In this document: one piece after another, positions 62,751 to 64,000 of the stretch | Layout of the letters: each line of letters starts with the position of its first letter | How positions within the stretch are numbered: position 1 is the stretch's first letter | Assembly (NCBI RefSeq): GCF_004337985.1 | Contig: NW_021940933.1 | Coordinates: forward strand, 1 to 64,000 | Source: Pyricularia pennisetigena | Taxonomy: Eukaryota; Ascomycota; Sordariomycetes; Magnaporthales; Pyriculariaceae | DNA length: 64,000 nucleotides | Direction: 5' to 3' | Translations under genes and position numbers: made by a program | Notes under the pieces: model-generated | Database searches by the model: none | What the model was told of the DNA's origin: nothing | The model's input: the letters and a program-made list of their open reading frames with translations, nothing else

Positions 62751-64000
62751 GATCGCTTTTGCTCGTCATTAGTGCTGTGGTTGTCCTCAAAATCCAAGGC
62801 CCTGACTGCTTTCGTTTTATTGGGGCATTCAAATGATTTATGTCCTTCTTTCCCGCACGCGAAGCAAGTGTTGGCTTCCCAATGAACCATCTTTTCAGTT
62901 TCTGTCAAACCACGTCCTGTGGCTTCTGTTGTTTTAGGTACCATGTCGCTTCTTTCTCCTTTGTTCGGGTTGCTGGATTCGTAATAGCGTCCTCGATTGC
63001 TTTTCCTGTTTTTGTCTGGGCTGTAGGGGTATCTTTCTTTTCTATCTTTACCGCGACTTTTCTGTTTTCGCTCCTCTCGTTCCCGATACGCTCGCTGAGT
63101 GCTGTGAGCTGCATCGGCCACCAAATTTGCGAATTCTTCATAAGATATTCTGGGGTCCTTGCTGTCTCGTAACAGCCGGTGATCGAGGTCTGCCGGGATA
63201 TGTTGCCACAGCGTAGTTTTGCGTTCTCCTGCTGGTACTCCAATTTTATCGGCGAGAGCATTCACCTCCGCAATGAAACTGTAAACGTCATTACCTGGTC
63301 CGCATTCAAAATACATTTTTGATAGTTTTTCCCATGCTTCGGACGCTTGATTACTGTTATGGTACACCGTGGCCAAAACCTGGATCATCTCTGCCACGCA
63401 TGAATACGGTTGGGTCTCTGAATTGTATCTGGTCTCCAGCATCGTTGCTGGTCGGTCGTCCAACAGGCTGAACAGTTTTGCCATGCGGCTTCGTTCAGTT
63501 CGGAAGGTTGTGTTATCCTCTTCGAAATAATCTGCTAATTTCGTAATCCAGCGGTCAAAAGTGGTTGAACTGCCGGAAAATGTACCTGGATCTGATCCTC
63601 TACTTTTGGCTCTTTCACTGTAGTGCGGGTTGGCTGCTTCTTGGCTATGGCCGTACGGCTTAAATGCTTTCCTGCTGGCTAGGCCGGTCGGTTCGAACCT
63701 GGTGCCTCCAAAGGCGCTATTTTCGGGTGTGGCTTGTCGGGTTTCCGGTTGATTGTTCTGTCTTTCGGTTTGCAGGCGTGTGATAACCGCCTGTAGCCTA
63801 GCGATCTCGCTGGCTAGGTCATTTCCGTCTGCCATCATATTGGGGTTTGCTTCCGGCGTTGTATGCCTTGCTTCTGCAAACTCGAATTCGTCTAGATTTT
63901 CCTCAGGCGTTTCTATACTAGGCCACGCGGTGTTCGAAAGGGAATCAACTTCGATTTCGTCTTCGAGGGTGGAATCGGTGTTTGGCGTGAAATCGGTTTC
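62738..64000 (-). CDS. gag: Gypsy Gag (partial, N-terminus beyond window)
   Basis: The frame is open to the right edge. The ATG at 63836 is not necessarily the start, because 54 further codons upstream are open and acidic (DEFEFAEARHTTPE). Capsid-like helices (FSGSSTTFDRWITKLADYFEED, then SEAWEKLSKMYF) are followed by a basic linker and one CCHC knuckle, CFACGKEGHKSFEC, near the C-terminus, which packages RNA. The frame ends RSGKE and stop, overlapping the pol frame by a few bases. Confidence 0.9.
   Translation of the reverse strand, partial: ETDFTPNTDSTLEDEIEVDSLSNTAWPSIETPEENLDEFEFAEARHTTPEANPNMMADGNDLASEIARLQAVITRLQTERQNNQPETRQATPENSAFGGTRFEPTGLASRKAFKPYGHSQEAANPHYSERAKSRGSDPGTFSGSSTTFDRWITKLADYFEEDNTTFRTERSRMAKLFSLLDDRPATMLETRYNSETQPYSCVAEMIQVLATVYHNSNQASEAWEKLSKMYFECGPGNDVYSFIAEVNALADKIGVPAGERKTTLWQHIPADLDHRLLRDSKDPRISYEEFANLVADAAHSTQRAYREREERKQKSRGKDRKERYPYSPDKNRKSNRGRYYESSNPNKGERSDMVPKTTEATGRGLTETEKMVHWEANTCFACGKEGHKSFECPNKTKAVRALDFEDNHSTNDEQKRSGKE

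Larger units (their letters stand above)
58573..64000 (-). mobile_element. Ty3/Gypsy chromovirus-type retrotransposon, runs off the window
   Basis: It has a 3' LTR, a pol ORF (58824-62741) and a gag ORF (62738 to the right edge), all without stops. The 19-kb copy is inverted relative to it and more than 95% alike over the shared 0.8 kb. The intact frames point to recent activity. It sits at the 5' end of the telomere-associated LINE. Confidence 0.93.

Noticed and set aside
1..64000. Starship-type giant element
   Set aside because: No DUF3435 tyrosine recombinase captain gene is visible, and repeat edges coincide with assembly gaps.
1..64000. tRNA, rRNA or CRISPR arrays
   Set aside because: I found no cloverleaf-like, rRNA-like or regularly spaced repeat sequence. 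The only tandem arrays are coding minisatellites and a CT microsatellite.

Overview
The window comes from a filamentous ascomycete, probably a Sordariomycete, although the class is a guess. The evidence is short spliceosomal introns (45-77 nt, GT-AG plus two GC-AG, CTAAC-like branch points), a TTAGGG telomere motif, and fungal families: BTB/POZ proteins, a PCMH-type FAD oxidase, a GMC oxidoreductase, a GRF zinc-ribbon protein, a DDX60-like DExH helicase, a REX4-like exonuclease, a pogo/Fot-type transposon, a chromodomain Ty3/Gypsy element and two kinds of LINE. The mix of truncated genes, nested transposons and a short telomere-repeat tract looks subtelomeric.

Region 1-17.3 kb holds small single-copy genes among relics: a Tc1/mariner scrap, a BTB gene, a solo LTR, a GRF zinc-ribbon gene, an ISG12/IFI6-like gene, a many-fingered C2H2 gene, three short coiled-coil genes (one with an in-frame stop), a 3'-truncated FAD oxidase, a MADS-like gene fused to an antisense GMC oxidoreductase remnant, and a dynamin GED fragment. 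Region 17.3-20.3 kb is a pogo-like transposon with a TA target duplication, split by a Ty3/Gypsy element. Beyond it lies a REX4-like exonuclease pseudogene.

Region 22.5-50.3 kb is dominated by near-identical blocks whose ends coincide with single N characters (18388, 25244, 28020, 38967, 47696). Block X is 22488-25243 = 28021-30776. Block Y is 25245-28019 = 40280-43054. Block A is 36400-38966 = 47697-50263, and its first 920 bp recur at 45868-46787. The pattern fits contigs with overlapping ends that were scaffolded with other contigs placed between them. Real content here: a family with one internal stop, a DUF8035-like gene, a secreted cupin, a DDX60-like helicase cut at its 5' end by a Tad-like LINE, ankyrin and BTB genes, a second pogo-like copy, and a large gene with a coiled coil, a possible PD-(D/E)XK nuclease fold and a kinase-like fold.

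Region 53.6-64 kb is the most interesting. Telomere repeats (TTAGGG) run straight into the 3' end of a 5'-truncated LINE copy, which is followed head-to-tail by a full-length copy. Its 1300-residue protein has N-terminal zinc fingers, a reverse transcriptase, a CCHC-type zinc motif and a restriction-like endonuclease. The orientation is what reverse transcription primed from a chromosome's 3' end would give, as in MoTeR-type telomere retrotransposons. A Ty3/Gypsy element with intact gag and pol sits at the 5' end of this LINE. Its gag-pol overlap carries a canonical GGGAAAA -1 frameshift heptamer directly before the gag stop.
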